This document shows, in pieces, positions 23,398 through 37,200 of a stretch of DNA of 64,000 nucleotides (its first letter is position 1; each line of letters opens with the position of its first letter). Below the pieces are notes generated by a model. That model was not told the DNA's origin, did not search any database, and saw only the letters and a list, made by a program, of their open reading frames with translations. The stretch comes from Rhabditoides inermis (taxonomy: Eukaryota > Nematoda > Chromadorea > Rhabditida > Rhabditidae): assembly GCA_963966185.1 (NCBI GenBank), contig CAWZYM010000129.1, positions 310,001 through 374,000 on the forward strand. Direction: 5' to 3'. Position numbers and translations under genes: made by a program.

Positions 23398-25050
23398 ACG
23401 CGACGGTCGAGAGAATGTGGCCGGGCATTATTGTTAGAACGACTATGGTAAAGAGAAGGACGGTTAGAGCAGTTCATTTTTATGTTTTCTAAAAATGCCC
23501 ATAGCTAATTGGTCGGGCACTTCTCGAGAAAACACATTGTAGTATGCAGTTTGACTCGATTTCCCAAACGCGACGGTCGAGAGAAGATGGCCGGGCCTTT
23601 TTGTTAGAACGACTGTGGTAAAGAAAAAGACGGTTAGAGCAGTTTAATTTTATGTTTTCTAAAAATTCTCATAGCTTATTGGTCGGGCACTTCTCGAGAA
23701 AACACATTGTAGTATGCATTTTGACTCGATCTCCCAAACGCGACGGTCGAGAGAAGATGGCCGGGCATATTTGTTGGAACGACTATGGTAAAGAAAAAGA
23801 CAGTTAGAGCAGTTCATCTTCATGTTCTCCAAAAATGCCCTTAGCTCATTGGTCAGGCACTTCTCGAGAAAACACATTGTAGTATGCAGTTTGACTCGAT
23901 CTCCCAAACGCGACGGTCGAGAGAAGATGGCCGGGCATATTTGTTAGAACGACTATGATAAAGAAAAAGACAGTTAGAGCAGTTCATTTTCATGTTCTCC
24001 AAAAATGCCCATAGCTCATTGGTCGGGCACTTCTCGAGAAAACACATTGTAGTATGCAGTTTGACTCAACTTCCCAAACGCGACGGTCGAGAGAAGATGG
24101 CCGGGCATATTTGTTGGAACGACTATGGTAAAGAAAAAGACGGTTAGAGCAGTTCATTTTCCTGTTCTCAAAAATAGCCCATAGCTCATTGGTCGGGCAC
24201 TTCTCGAGAAAACACATTGTAGTATGCAGTTTGACTCGATCTCCCAAACGCGAGGGTCGAGAGAAGATGGCCGGGCATATTTCTTGGAACGACTATGGTA
24301 AAGAAAAAGACGGTTAGAACAGTTCATTTTCCTGTTCTCTAAATTTGCCCATAGCTCATTGGTCGGGCACTTCTCGAGAAAAAAACACATTGTAGTATGC
24401 AGTTTGACTCGATCTCCCAAACGCGACGGTCGAGAGAAGATGGCCGGGCATATTTGTTAGAACGACTATGGTAAAGAAAAAGACTGTTAGAGCAGTTCAT
24501 CTTCATGTTCTCCAAAAATGCCCTTAGCTCATTGGTCAGGCACTTCTCGAGAAAACACATTGTAGTATGCAGTTTGACTCGATCTCCCAAACGCGACGGT
24601 CGAGAGAAGATGGCCGGGCATATTTGTTAGAACGACTATGGTAAAGAAAAAGACAGTTAGAGCAGTTCATTTTCATGTTCTCCAAAAATGCCCATAGCAT
24701 AGCTCATTGGTCGGGCACTTCTCGAGAAAACACATTGTAGTATGCAGTTTGACTCAACTTCCCAAACGCGACGGTCGAGAGAAGATGGCCGGGCATATTT
24801 GTTGGAACGACTATTGTAAAGAAAAAGACGGTTAGAGCAGTTCATTTTCCTGTTCTCAAAAATAGCCCATAGCTCATTGGTCGGGCACTTCTCGAGAAAA
24901 CACATTGTAGTATGCAGTTTGACTCGATCTCCCAAACGCGACGGTCGAGAGAAGATGGCCGGGCATATTTGTTGGAACGACTATGGTAAAGAAAAAGACG
25001 GTTAGAGCAGTTCAATTTCATGTTCTCCAAAAATGCCCTTAGCTCATTGG
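23398..25050 (+). repeat. Mixed satellite monomers related to the 10-17 kb zone
   Basis: GTTGGAACGAC, GGTTAGAACAG, CTTCATG and CTCAAAAATAGCCC subtypes return without a clear HOR period. Private changes include GCATTTTGACTC near 23,717, CGAGGGTCGAG near 24,253 and a 5-bp tandem duplication CATAGCATAGC near 24,691. Confidence 0.7.
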
Positions 25051-28000
25051 TCAGGCACTTCTCGAGAAAACACATTGTAGTATGCAGTTTGACTCGATCT
25101 CCCAAACGCGACGGTCGAGAGAAGATGGCCGAGCATATTTGTTAGAACGACTATGGTAAAGAAAAAGACAGTTAGAGCAGTTCATTTTCATGTTCTCCAA
25201 AAATGCCCTTAGCTCATTGGTCGGGCACTTCTCGAGAAAACACATTGTAGTATGCAGTTTGACTTGACCTCCCAAACGCGACGGTCGAGAGAAGATGGCC
25301 GGGCATATTTTTTGTAAAAACGACTATGGCAAAAAAGATGGTTATAACAGTTCAATTTCTTGTTCTCTAAAAATGCCCATAGCTCATTGGTCGGGCACTT
25401 CTCGAGAAAACACATTGTAGTATGCAGTATGACTCAACCTCCCAAATGCGACGGTCGAGAGAAGATGGCCGGGCATATTTTTTGTTAAAACGACTATGGC
25501 AAAAAATATGGTTATAACAGTTCAATTTCTTGTTCTCTAAAAATGCCCATAGCTCATTGGTCGGGCACTTCTCGAGAAAACACATTGTAGTATGCAGTTT
25601 GACTCAACTTCCCAAACGCGACGGTCGAGAGAAGATGGCCAGGCATATTTGTTAGAACGACTATAGTAAAGAAAAAGACAGTTAGAGCAACTCATTTTCA
25701 TGTTCTCCAGAAATGCCCTTAGCTCATTTGTCAGGCACTTCTCGAAAAAAACACATTGTAGTATGCAGTTTGACTCGATCTCCCAAACGCGACGGTCGAG
25801 AGAAGATGGCCGGGCCTTTTTGTTAGAACGACTGTGGTAAAGAAAAAGACGGTTAGAGCAGTTTATTTTTATGTTTTCTAAAAATTCTCATAGCTCATTG
25901 GTCGGGCACTTCTCGAGAAAACACATTGTAGTATGCAGTTTGACTCGACCTCCCAAACGCGACGGTCGAGAGAAGATGGCCGGGCATATTTGTTAGAACG
26001 ACTATGGTAAAGAAAAAGACAGTTAGAGCAGTTCTTTTCATGTTCTCCAAAATGCCCTTAGCTCATTGGTCAGGCACTTCTCGAGAAAACACATTGTAGT
26101 ATGCAGTTTGACTCGATCTCCCAAACGCGACGGTCGAGAGAAGATGGCCGAGCATATTTGTTAGAACGACTATGGTAAAGAAAAAGACAGTTAGAGCAGT
26201 TCATTTTCATGTTCTCCAAAAATGCCCTTAGCTCATTGGTCGGGCACTTCTCGAGAAAACACATTGTAGTATGCAGTTTGACTTGACCTCCCAAACGCGA
26301 CGGTCGAGAGAAGATGGCCGGGCATATTTTTTGTAAAAACGACTATGGCAAAAAAGATGGTTATAACAGTTCAATTTCTTGTTCTCTAAAAATGCCCATA
26401 GCTCATTGGTCGGGCACTTCTCGAGAAAACACATTGTAGTATGCAGTTTGACTCAACTTCCCAAACGCGACGGTCGAGAGAAGATGGCCGGGCATATTTG
26501 TTAGAACGACTATAGTAAAGAAAAAGACAGTTAGAGCAACTCATTTTCATGTTCTCCAGAAATGCCCTTAGCTCATTTGTCAGGCACTTCTCGAAAAAAC
26601 ACATTGTAGTATGCAGTTTGACTCGATCTCCCAAACGCGACGGTCGAGAGAAGATGGCCGGGCCTTTTTGTTAGAACGACTGTGGTAAAGAAAAAGACGG
26701 TTAGAGCAGTTTATTTTTATGTTTTCTAAAAATTCTCATAGCTCATTGGTCGGGCACTTCTCGAGAAAACACATTGTAGTATGCAGTTTGACTCGACCTC
26801 CCAAACGCGACGGTCGAGAGAAGATGGCCGGGCATATTTGTTAGAACGACTATGGTAAAGAAAAAGACAGTTAGAGCAGTTTTTTTCATGTTCTCCAAAA
26901 TGCCCTTAGCTCATTGGCCAGGCACTTCTCGAGAAAACACATTGTAGTATGCAGTTTGACTCGATCTCCCAAACGCGACGGTCGAGAGAAGATGGCCGGG
27001 CCTTTTTGTTAGAACGACTGTGGTAAAGAAAAAGACGGTTAGAGCAGTTCATTTTTATGTTTTCTAAACATTCTCATAGCTCATTAGTCGGGCACTTCTC
27101 GAGAAAACACATTGTAGTATGCAGTTTGACTCGATCTCCCAAACGCGACGGTCGAGAGAAGATGGCCGGGCCTTTTTGTTAGAACGACTGTGGTAAAGAA
27201 AAAGACGGTTAGAGCAGTTCATTTTTATGTTCTCCAAAAATGCCCTTAGCTCATTGGTCAGGCACTTCTCGAGAAAACACATTGTAGTATGCAGTTTGAC
27301 TCGATCTCCCAAACGCGACGGTCGAGAGAAGATGGCCGAGCATATTTGTTAGAACGACTATGGTAAAGAAAAAGACAGTTAGAGCAGTTTTTTTCATGTT
27401 CTCCAAAATGCCCTTAGCTCATTGGTCAGGCACTTCTCGAGAAAACACATTGTAGTATGCAGTTTGACTCGATCTCCCAAACGCGACGGTCGAGAGAAGA
27501 TGGCCGGGCCTTTTTGTTAGAACGACTGTGGTAAAGAAAAAGACGGTTAGAGCAGTTTATTTTTATGTTTTCTAAAAATTCTCATAGCTCATTGGTCGGG
27601 CACTTCTCGAGAAAACACATTGTAGTATGCAGTTTGACTCGACCTCCCAAACGCGACGGTCGAGAGAAGATGGCCGGGCATATTTGTTAGAACGACTATG
27701 GTAAAGAAAAAGACAGTTAGAGCAGTTTTTTTCATGTTCTCCAAAATGCCCTTAGCTCATTGGTCAGGCACTTCTCGAGAAAACACATTGTAGTATGCAG
27801 TTTGACTCGATCTCCCAAACGCGACGGTCGAGAGAAGATGGCCGGGCCTTTTTGTTAGAACGACTGTGGTAAAGAAAAAGACGGTTAGAGCAGTTCATTT
27901 TTATGTTTTCTAAACATTCTCATAGCTCATTAGTCGGGCACTTCTCGAGAAAACACCTTGTAGTATGCAGTTTGACTCGATCTCCCAAACGCGACGGTCG

Positions 28001-29267
28001 AGAGAAGATGGCCGGGCCTTTTTGTTAGAACGACTGTGGTAAAGAAAAAGACGGTTAGAGCAGTTCATTTTTATGTTCTCCAAAAATGCCCTTAGCTCAT
28101 TGGTCAGGCACTTCTCGAGAAAACACATTGTAGTATGCAGTTTGACTCGATCTCCCAAACGCGACGGTCGAGAGAAGATGGCCGAGCATATTTGTTAGAA
28201 CGACTATGGTAAAGAAAAAGACAGTTAGAGCAGTTCATTTTCATGTTCTCCAAAAATGCCCTTAGCTCATTGGTCGGGCACTTCTCGAGAAAACACATTG
28301 TAGTATGCAGTTTGACTTGACCTCCCAAACGCGACGGTCGAGAGAAGATGGCCGGGCATATTTTTTGTAAAAACGACTATGGCAAAAAAGATGGTTATAA
28401 CAGTTCAATTTCTTGTTCTCTAAAAATGCCCATAGCTCATTGGTCGGGCACTTCTCGAGAAAACACATTGTAGTATGCAGTTTGACTCAACTTCCCAAAC
28501 GCGACGGTCGAGAGAAGATGGCCGGGCATATTTGTTAGAACGACTATAGTAAAGAAAAAGACAGTTAGAGCAACTCATTTTCATGTTCTCCAGAAATGCC
28601 CTTAGCTCATTTGTCAGGCACTTCTCGAAAAAACACATTGTAGTATGCAGTTTGACTCGATCTCCCAAACGCGACGGTCGAGAGAAGATGGCCGGGCCTT
28701 TTTGTTAGAACGACTGTGGTAAAGAAAAAGACGGTTAGAGCAGTTTATTTTTATGTTTTCTAAAAATTCTCATAGCTCATTGGTCGGGCACTTCTCGAGA
28801 AAACACATTGTAGTATGCAGTTTGACTCGACCTCCCAAACGCGACGGTCGAGAGAAGATGGCCGGGCATATTTGTTAGAACGACTATGGTAAAGAAAAAG
28901 ACAGTTAGAGCAGTTCTTTTCATGTTCTCCAAAATGCCCTTAGCTCATTGGTCAGGCACTTCTCGAGAAAACACATTGTAGTATGCAGTTTGACTCGATC
29001 TCCCAAACGCGACGGTCGAGAGAAGATGGCCGGGCCTTTTTGTTAGAACGACTGTGGTAAAGAAAAAGACGGTTAGAGCAGTTCATTTTTATGTTTTCTA
29101 AACATTCTCATAGCTCATTAGTCGGGCACTTCTCGAGAAAACACATTGTAGTATGCAGTTTGACTCGATCTCCCAAACGCGACGGTCGAGAGAAGATGGC
29201 CGGGCCTTTTTGTTAGAACGACTGTGGTAAAGAAAAAGACGGTTAGAGCAGTTCATTTTTATGTTTT
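25051..29267 (+). repeat. Nested satellite duplications with A-rich divergent monomers
   Basis: A divergent monomer with GTAAAAACGACTATGGC and GGTTATAACAG starts its marker at 25314, 26333 and 28367 (spacings 1,019 and 2,034). A related one near 25,484 has GTTAAAACGAC. The block at about 26,070-27,170 recurs at 28,104-29,204 (offset 2,034). A 5-monomer block at 27,064-27,312 recurs at 27,910-28,158 (offset 846). Short poly-T variants (GTTTTTTTCATG, GTTCTTTTCATG) and CTCGAAAAAAC are also local to this zone. Confidence 0.78.
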
Positions 29268-29700
29268 CTAAAAATTCTCATAGCTCATTGGTCGGGCACT
29301 TCTCGAGAAAACACATTGTAGTATGCAGTTTGACTCGATCTCCCAAACGCGACGGTCGAGAGAAGATGGCCGGGCATATTTGTTAGAACGACTGTGGTAA
29401 AGAGAAAGACGGTTAGAGCAGTTTGTTTTTCTGTTCTTTGAAAATGCCCATAGCTCATTGGTCGGGCACTTCTCGAGAAAACACATTGTAGTATACAGTA
29501 TGACTCGATCTCCCAAACGCGACGGTCGAGAGAATGTGGCCGGGCATATTTGTTAGAACGACTATGGTAAAAAAAAAGACGGTTAGAGCAGTTCATTTTT
29601 CTGTTCTCTAGAAATGCCCATAGCTCATTGGTCGGGCACTTCTCGAGAAAACACATTGTAGTTTGCAGTATGACTCGATCTCCCAAACGCGACGGTCGAG
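29268..29700 (+). repeat. Isolated fragment of the A-B-C HOR
   Basis: Monomers identical in diagnostic sites to A, B and the start of C (GTTTGTTTTTC, TATACAGTATG, TTTGCAGTATG) reappear here, about 6 kb right of the main 4-mer block. The B tract is lengthened to nine A near 29,567. Immediately to the right the monomer population changes. Confidence 0.8.
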
Positions 29701-32700
29701 AGAAGATGGCCGGGCATATTTGTTAGAACGACTATGGTAAAGAGAAAGACGGTTAGAGCAGTTTATTTTTATGTTCTCTGAAAATGCCCATAGCTTATTG
29801 GTCGGGCACTTCTCAAGAAAACACATTGTAGTATGCAGTTTGACTCAACTTCCCAAACGCGACGGTCGAGAGAAGATGGCCGGGCATATTTTTTTAGAAC
29901 GACTATGGTAAAGAAAAAGACGGTTAGAGCAGTTTATTTTCCTGTTCTCTAAAAATGCCCATAGCTCATTGGTCGGGCACTTCTCGAGAAAACACATTGT
30001 AGTATGCAGTTTGACTCGATCTCCCAAACGCGACGGTCGAGAGAAGATGGCCGGGCATATTTGTTAGAACGACTATGGTAAAAAGAAAGACGGTTAGAGC
30101 AGTTCATTTTGATGTTCTCTAAAACAGCCCATAGCTCATTGGTCGGGCACTTCTCGAGAAAACACATTGTAGTATGCAGTTTGACTCGACCTCCCGAACG
30201 CGACGGTCGAGAGAAGATGGCCGGGCATTTTTGTTAGAACGACTATGGTAAAGAGAAGGACGGTTAGAGCAGTTCATTTTTTCTGTTCCCTGAAAATGCC
30301 CATAGCTCATTGGTCGGGCACTTCTCGAGAAAACACATTGTAGTATGCAGTTTGACTCGACCTCCCAAACGCGACGGTCGAGAGAATGTGGCCGGGCATT
30401 ATTGGTAGAACGACTATGGTAAAGAGAAGGACAGTTAGAGCAGTTCAATTTTCTGTTCTCTAAAAATGCCCATAGCTAATTGGTCAGGCACTTCTCGAGA
30501 AAACACATTGTAGTATGCAGTTTGACTCGACCTCCCGAACGCGACGGTCGAGAGAAGATGGCCGGGCATTTTTGTTAGAACGATTATGGTAAAGAAAAAG
30601 ACGGTTGGAGCAGTTTATTTTAATGTTCTCTAAAAATGCCCATAGCTCATTGGTCGGGCACTTCTCGAGAAAACACATTGTAGTATGCAGTTTGACTCGA
30701 TCTCCCAAACGCGACGGTCGAGAGAAGATGGCCGGGCATATTTGTTAGAACGACTATGGTAAAGAAAAAGACGGTTGGAGCAGTTTATTTTAATGTTCTC
30801 TAAAAATTCTCATAGCTCATTGGTCGGGCACTTCTCGAGAAAACACATTGTAGTATGCAGTTTGACTCGACCTCCCAAACGCGACGGTCGAGAGAATGTG
30901 GCCGGGCATTATTGTTAGAACGACTATGGTAAAGAGAAGGACAGTTAGAGCAGTTCATTTTTCTGTTCTCTAAAAATGCCCATAGCTAATTGGTCAGGCA
31001 CTTCTCGAGAAAACACATTGTAGTATGCAGTTTGACTCGACCTCCCGAACGCGACGGTCGAGAGAAGATGGCCGGGCATTTTTGTTAGAACGATTATGGT
31101 AAAGAAAAAGACGGTTGGAGCAGTTTATTTTAATGTTCTCTAAAAATGCCCATAGCTCATTGGTCGGGCACTTCTCGAGAAAACACATTGTAGTATGCAG
31201 TTTGACTCGATCTCCCAAACGCGACGGTCGAGAGAAGATGGCCGGGCATATTTGTTAGAACGACTATGGTAAAGAAAAAGACGGTTGGAGCAGTTTATTT
31301 TAATGTTCTCTAAAAATGCCCATAGCTCATTGGTCGGGCACTTCTCGAGAAAACACATTGTAGTATGCAGTTTGACTCGACCTCCCAAACGCGACGGTCG
31401 AGAGAATGTGGCCGGGCATTATTGTTAGAACGACTATGGTAAAGAGAAGGACGGTTAGAGCAGTTTATTTTTCTGTTCTCTGAAAATGCCCAAAGCTCAT
31501 TGGTCGGGCACTTCTCGAGAAAACACATTGTAGTAGGCAGTTTGACTCGACCTCCCAAACGCGACGGTCGAGAGAAGATGGCCGGGCATTATTGTTAGAA
31601 CGACTATGGTAAAGAAAAAGACGGTTAGAGCAGTTTAGTTTTATGTTCTCTAAAAATTCTCATAGCTCATTGGTCGGGCACTTCTCGAGAAAACACATTG
31701 TAGTATGCAGTTTGACTCGACCTCCCAAACGCGACGGTCGAGAGAATGTGGCCGGGAAGTATTGTTAGAACGACTATGGTAAAGAGAAGGACGGTTAGAG
31801 CAGTTTAGTTTTCTGTTCTCTAAAAATGCCCATAGCTCATTGGTCGGGCACTTCTCGAGAAAACACATTGTAGTATGCAGTTTGACTCGACCTCCCGAAC
31901 GCGACGGTCGAGAGAAGATGGCCGGGCATTTTTGTTAGAACGACTATGGTAAAGGAAAAAAAGGTTAGAGCAGTTCAATTTTCTGTTCTCTAAAAATGCC
32001 CATAGCTCATTGGTCGGGCACTTCTCGAGAAAACACATTGTAGTATGCAGTTTGACTCGACCTCCCAAACGCGACGGTCGAGAGAATGTGGCCGGGCATT
32101 ATTGTTAGAAGGTATGGTAAAGAGAAGGACGGTTAGAGCAGATCATTTTTCTGTTCTCTAAAAATGCCCATAGCTCATTGGTCGGGCACTTCTCGAGAAA
32201 ACACATTGTAGTATGCAGTTTGACTCGACCTCCCAAACGCGACGGTCGAGAGAATGTGGCCGGGCATTATTGTTAGAACGACTATGGTAAAGAGAAGGAC
32301 GGTTAGAGCAGTTCATTTTTCTGTTCTCTGAAAATGCCCATAGCTCATTGGTCGGGCACTTCTCGAGAAAACACATTGTAGTATGCAGTTTGACTCGACC
32401 TCCCAAACGCGACGGTCGAGAGAAGATGGCCGGGCATAACTGTTAGAACGACTATGGTAAAATTGAAGACGGTTAAAGCAGTTCATTTTGATGTTCTCTG
32501 AAAATGCCCATAGCTCATTGGTCGGGCACTTCTCGAGAAAACACATTGTAGTATGCAGTTTGACTCGATCTCCCAAACGCGACGGTCGAGAGAAGATGGC
32601 CGGGCATATTTGTTAGAACGACTATGGTAAAGAAAAAGACGGTTAGAGCAGTTCAATTTTCTGTTCTTAAAAAATGCCCATAGCTCATTGGTCGGGCACT

Positions 32701-34034
32701 TCTCGAGAAAACACATTGTAGTATGCAGTTTGACTCGACCTCCCAAACGCGACGGTCGAGAGAAGATGGCCGGGCATATTTGTTAGAACGACTATGGTAA
32801 AGAGAAAGACGGTTAGAGCAGTTTATTTTTATGTTTTCGAAAAATGCCCATAGCTCATTGGTCGGGCACTTCTCAAGAAAACACATTGTAGTATGCAGTT
32901 TGACTCAACTTCCCAAACGCGACGGTCGAGAGAAGATGGCCGGGCATATTTGTTAGAACGACTATGGTAAAGAAAAAGACGGTTAGAGCAGTTTATTTTC
33001 CTGTTCTCTAAAAATGCCCATAGCTCATTGGTCGGGCACTTCTCGAGAAAACACATTGTAGTATGCAGTTTGACTCGACCTCCCAAACGCGACGGTCGAG
33101 AGAAGATGGTCGAGCATAACTGTTAGAACGACTATGGTGAAAATAAAGACGGTTATAGCAGTTCATTTTGATGTTCTCTGTAAACGCCCATATCTCATTG
33201 GTCGGGCACTTCTCGAGAAAACACATTGTAGTATGCAGTTTGACTCGACCTCCCAAACGCGACGGTCGAGAGAAGATGGCCGCGCATATTTGTTAGAACG
33301 ACTATGGTAAAGAGAAAGACGGTTAGAGCTGTTTATTTTTATGTTTTCTAAAAATGCCCATAGCTCATTGGTCGGGCACTTCTCAAGAAAACACATTGTA
33401 GTATGCAGTTTGACTCAACTTCCCAAACGCGACGGTCGAGAGAAGATGGCCGGGCATATTTGTTAGAACGACTATGGTAAAGCGAAAGACGGTTAGAGCA
33501 GTTCATTTTTCTGTTCTCTAAAAATACCCATAGCTCATTGGTCGGGCACTTCTCGAGAAAACACATTGTAGTATGCAGTTTGACTCGACCTCCCAAACGC
33601 GACGGTCGAGAGAAGATGGCCGGGCATAACTGTTAGAACGACTATGGTAAAAATAAAGACGGTTATAGCAGTTCATTTTGATGTTCTCTGAAAATGCCCA
33701 TAGCTCATTGGTCGGGCACTTCTCGAGAAAACACATTGTAGTATGCAGTTTGACTCGACCTCCCAAACGCGACGGTCGAGAGAAGATGGCCGGGCATAAT
33801 TGTTAGAACGACTATGGTAAAGAAAAACACGGTTAGAGCAGTTCATTTTTCTGTTCTCTAAAAATGCCCATAGCTAATTGGTCGGGCACTTCTCGAGAAA
33901 ACACATTGTAGTATGCAGTTTGACTCGACCTCCCGAACGCGACGGTCGAGAGAAGATGGCCGGGCATTTTTGTTAGAACGACTATGGTAAAGGAAAAAAA
34001 AGGTTAGAGCAGTTCAATTTTTCTGTTCCCTGAA
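29701..34034 (+). repeat. Satellite zone with CTCGACC-type monomers, irregular order
   Basis: From here most monomers carry CTCGACC rather than CTCGATC, often CTCCCGAACGCG, GGGCATTTTTG, GGTTGGAGCAG or GGGCATAACTG. A 3-monomer repeat is seen at 30,484-30,708 and 30,994-31,218 (offset 510). A monomer near 32,110 has GTTAGAAGGTATGG, a local 2-bp loss. CTCAAG monomers start to recur. Confidence 0.72.
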
Positions 34035-37000
34035 AATGCCCATAGCTCATTGGTCGGGCACTTCTCGAGAAAACACATTGTAGTATGCAGTTTGACTCGA
34101 TCTCCCAAACGCGACGGTCGAGAGAAGATTGCCGGGCATATTTGTTAGAACGACTATGGTAAAGAAAAAGACGATTAAAGCAGTTTGTTTTCCTGTTCTC
34201 TAAAAATGCCCATAGCTCATTGGTCGGGCACTTCTCGAGAAAACACATTGTAGTATGCAGTTTGACTCGATCTCCCAAACGCGACGGTCGAGAGAAGATG
34301 GCCGGGCATTTTTTTAGAACGACTATGGTAAAGAAAAAGACGGTTAGAGCAGTTTATTTTCCTGTTCTCTAAAAATGCCCATAGCTCATTGGTCGGGCAC
34401 TTCTCGAGAAAACACATTGTAGTATGCAGTTTGACTCGACCTCCCAAACGCGACGGTCGAGAGAAGATGGCCGGGCATAACTGTTAGAACGACTATGGTA
34501 AAAATAAAGACGGTTATAGCAGTTCATTCTGATGTTCTCTGAAAATGCCCATAGCTCATTGGTCGGGCACTTCTCGAGAAAACACATTGTAGTATGCAGT
34601 TTGACTCGACCTCCCAAACGCGACGGTCGAGAGAAGATGGCCGGGCATATTTGTTAGAACGACTATGGTAAAGAAAAAGACGATTAAAGCAGTTTGTTTT
34701 CCTGTTCTCTAAAAATGCCCATAGCTCATTGGTCGGGCACTTCTCGAGAAAACACATTGTAGTATGCAGTTTGACTCGATCTCCCAAACGCGACGGTCGA
34801 GAGAAGATGGCCGGGCATTTTTTTAGAACGACTATGGTAAAGAAAAAGACGGTTAGAGCAGTTTATTTTCCTGTTCTCTAAAAATGCCCATAGCTCATTG
34901 GTCGGGCACTTCTCGAGAAAACACATTGTAGTATGCAGTTTGACTCGATCTCCCAAACGCGACGGTCGAGAGAAGATGGCCGGGCATATTTGTTAGAACG
35001 ACTATGGTAAAGAAAAAGACGGTTAGAGCAGTTCAATTTTCTGTTCTTAAAAAATGCCCATAGCTCATTGGTCGGGCACTTCTCGAGAAAACACATTGTA
35101 GTATGCAGTTTGACTCGACCTCCCAAACGCGACGGTCGAGAGAAGATGGCCGGGCATATTTGTTAGAACGACTATGGTAAAGAGAAAGACGGTTAGAGCA
35201 GTTTATTTTTATGTTTTCTAAAAATGCCCATAGCTCATTGGTCGGGCACTTCTCAAGAAAACACATTGTAGTATGCAGTTTGACTCAACTTCCCAAACGC
35301 GACGGTCGAGAGAAGATGGCCGGGCATATTTGTTAGAACGACTATGGTAAAGAAAAAAAAACGGTTAGAGCAGTTCATTTTCCTGTTCTCTAAAAATGCC
35401 CATAGCTCATTGGTCGGGCACTTCTCGAGAAAACACATTGTAGTATGCAGTTTGACTCGACCTCCCAAACGCGACGGTCGAGAGAAGATGGTCGAGCATA
35501 ACTGTTAGAACGACTATGGTAAAAATAAAGACGGTTATAGCAGTTCATTTTGATGTTCTCTGAAAATGCCCATAGCTCATTGGTCGGGCACTTCTCGAGA
35601 AAACACATTGTAGTATGCAGTTTGACTCGATCTCCCAAACGCGACGGTCGAGAGAAGATGGCCGGGCATATTTGTTAGAACGACTATGGTAAAGAAAAAG
35701 ACGATTAAAGCAGTTTGTTTTCCTGTTCTCTAAAAATGCCCATAGCTCATTGGTCGGGCACTTCTCGAGAAAACACATTGTAGTATGCAGTTTGACTCGA
35801 TCTCCCAAACGCGACGGTCGAGAGAAGATGGCCGGGCATTTTTTTAGAACGACTATGGTAAAGAAAAAGACGGTTAGAGCAGTTTATTTTCCTGTTCTCT
35901 AAAAATGCCCATAGCTCATTGGTCGGGCACTTCTCGAGAAAACACATTGTAGTATGCAGTTTGACTCGACCTCCCAAACGCGACGGTCGAGAGAAGATGG
36001 CCGGGCATAACTGTTAGAACGACTATGGTAAAAATAAAGACGGTTATAGCAGTTCATTCTGATGTTCTCTGAAAATGCCCATAGCTCATTGGTCGGGCAC
36101 TTCTCGAGAAAACACATTGTAGTATGCAGTTTGACTCGACCTCCCAAACGCGACGGTCGAGAGAAGATGGCCGGGCATATTTGTTAGAACGACTATGGTA
36201 AAGAAAAAGACGATTAAAGCAGTTTGTTTTCCTGTTCTCTAAAAATGCCCATAGCTCATTGGTCGGGCACTTCTCGAGAAAACACATTGTAGTATGCAGT
36301 TTGACTCGATCTCCCAAACGCGACGGTCGAGAGAAGATGGCCGGGCATTTTTTTAGAACGACTATGGTAAAGAAAAAGACGGTTAGAGCAGTTTATTTTT
36401 CTGTTCTCTAAAAATGCCCATAGCTCATTGGTCGGGCACTTCTCGAGAAAACACATTGTAGTATGCAGTTTGACTCGATCTCCCAAACGCGACGGTCGAG
36501 AGAAGATGGCCGGGCATATTTGTTAGAACGACTATGGTAAAGAAAAAGACGGTTAGAGCAGTTCAATTTTCTGTTCTTAAAAAATGCCCATAGCTCATTG
36601 GTCGGGCACTTCTCGAGAAAACACATTGTAGTATGCAGTTTGACTCGACCTCCCAAACGCGACGGTCGAGAGAAGATGGCCGGGCATATTTGTTAGAACG
36701 ACTATGGTAAAGAGAAAGACGGTTAGAGCAGTTTATTTTTATGTTTTCTAAAAATGCCCATAGCTCATTGGTCGGGCACTTCTCAAGAAAACACATTGTA
36801 GTATGCAGTTTGACTCAACTTCCCAAACGCGACGGTCGAGAGAAGATGGCCGGGCATATTTGTTAGAACGACTATGGTAAAGAAAAAAAAACGGTTAGAG
36901 CAGTTCATTTTCCTGTTCTCTAAAAATGCCCATAGCTCATTGGTCGGGCACTTCTCGAGAAAACACATTGTAGTATGCAGTTTGACTCGACCTCCCAAAC

Positions 37001-37200
37001 GCGACGGTCGAGAGAAGATGGTCGAGCATAACTGTTAGAACGACTATGGTAAAAATAAAGACGGTTATAGCAGTTCATTTTGATGTTCTCTGAAAATGCC
37101 CATAGCTCATTGGTCGGGCACTTCTCGAGAAAACACATTGTAGTATGCAGTTTGACTCGACCTCCCAAACGCGACGGTCGAGAGAAGATGGCCGGGCATA
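34035..37200 (+). repeat. Two tandem copies of a 1,530-bp 9-monomer HOR
   Basis: Offset 1,530 holds at every anchor compared (34,217/35,747; 34,524/36,054; 34,878/36,408; 35,253/36,783; 35,390/36,920). Shared markers are ACGATTAAAG (34171, 34680, 35701, 36210), GGGCATTTTTTTAG, TCATTCTGATG, GTTCTTAAAAAATG and an eight-A tract near 35,352/36,882. Similarity ends near 34,032 on the left and 37,200 on the right. Differences are few, for example GAAGATTGCC near 34,130. Confidence 0.88.
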
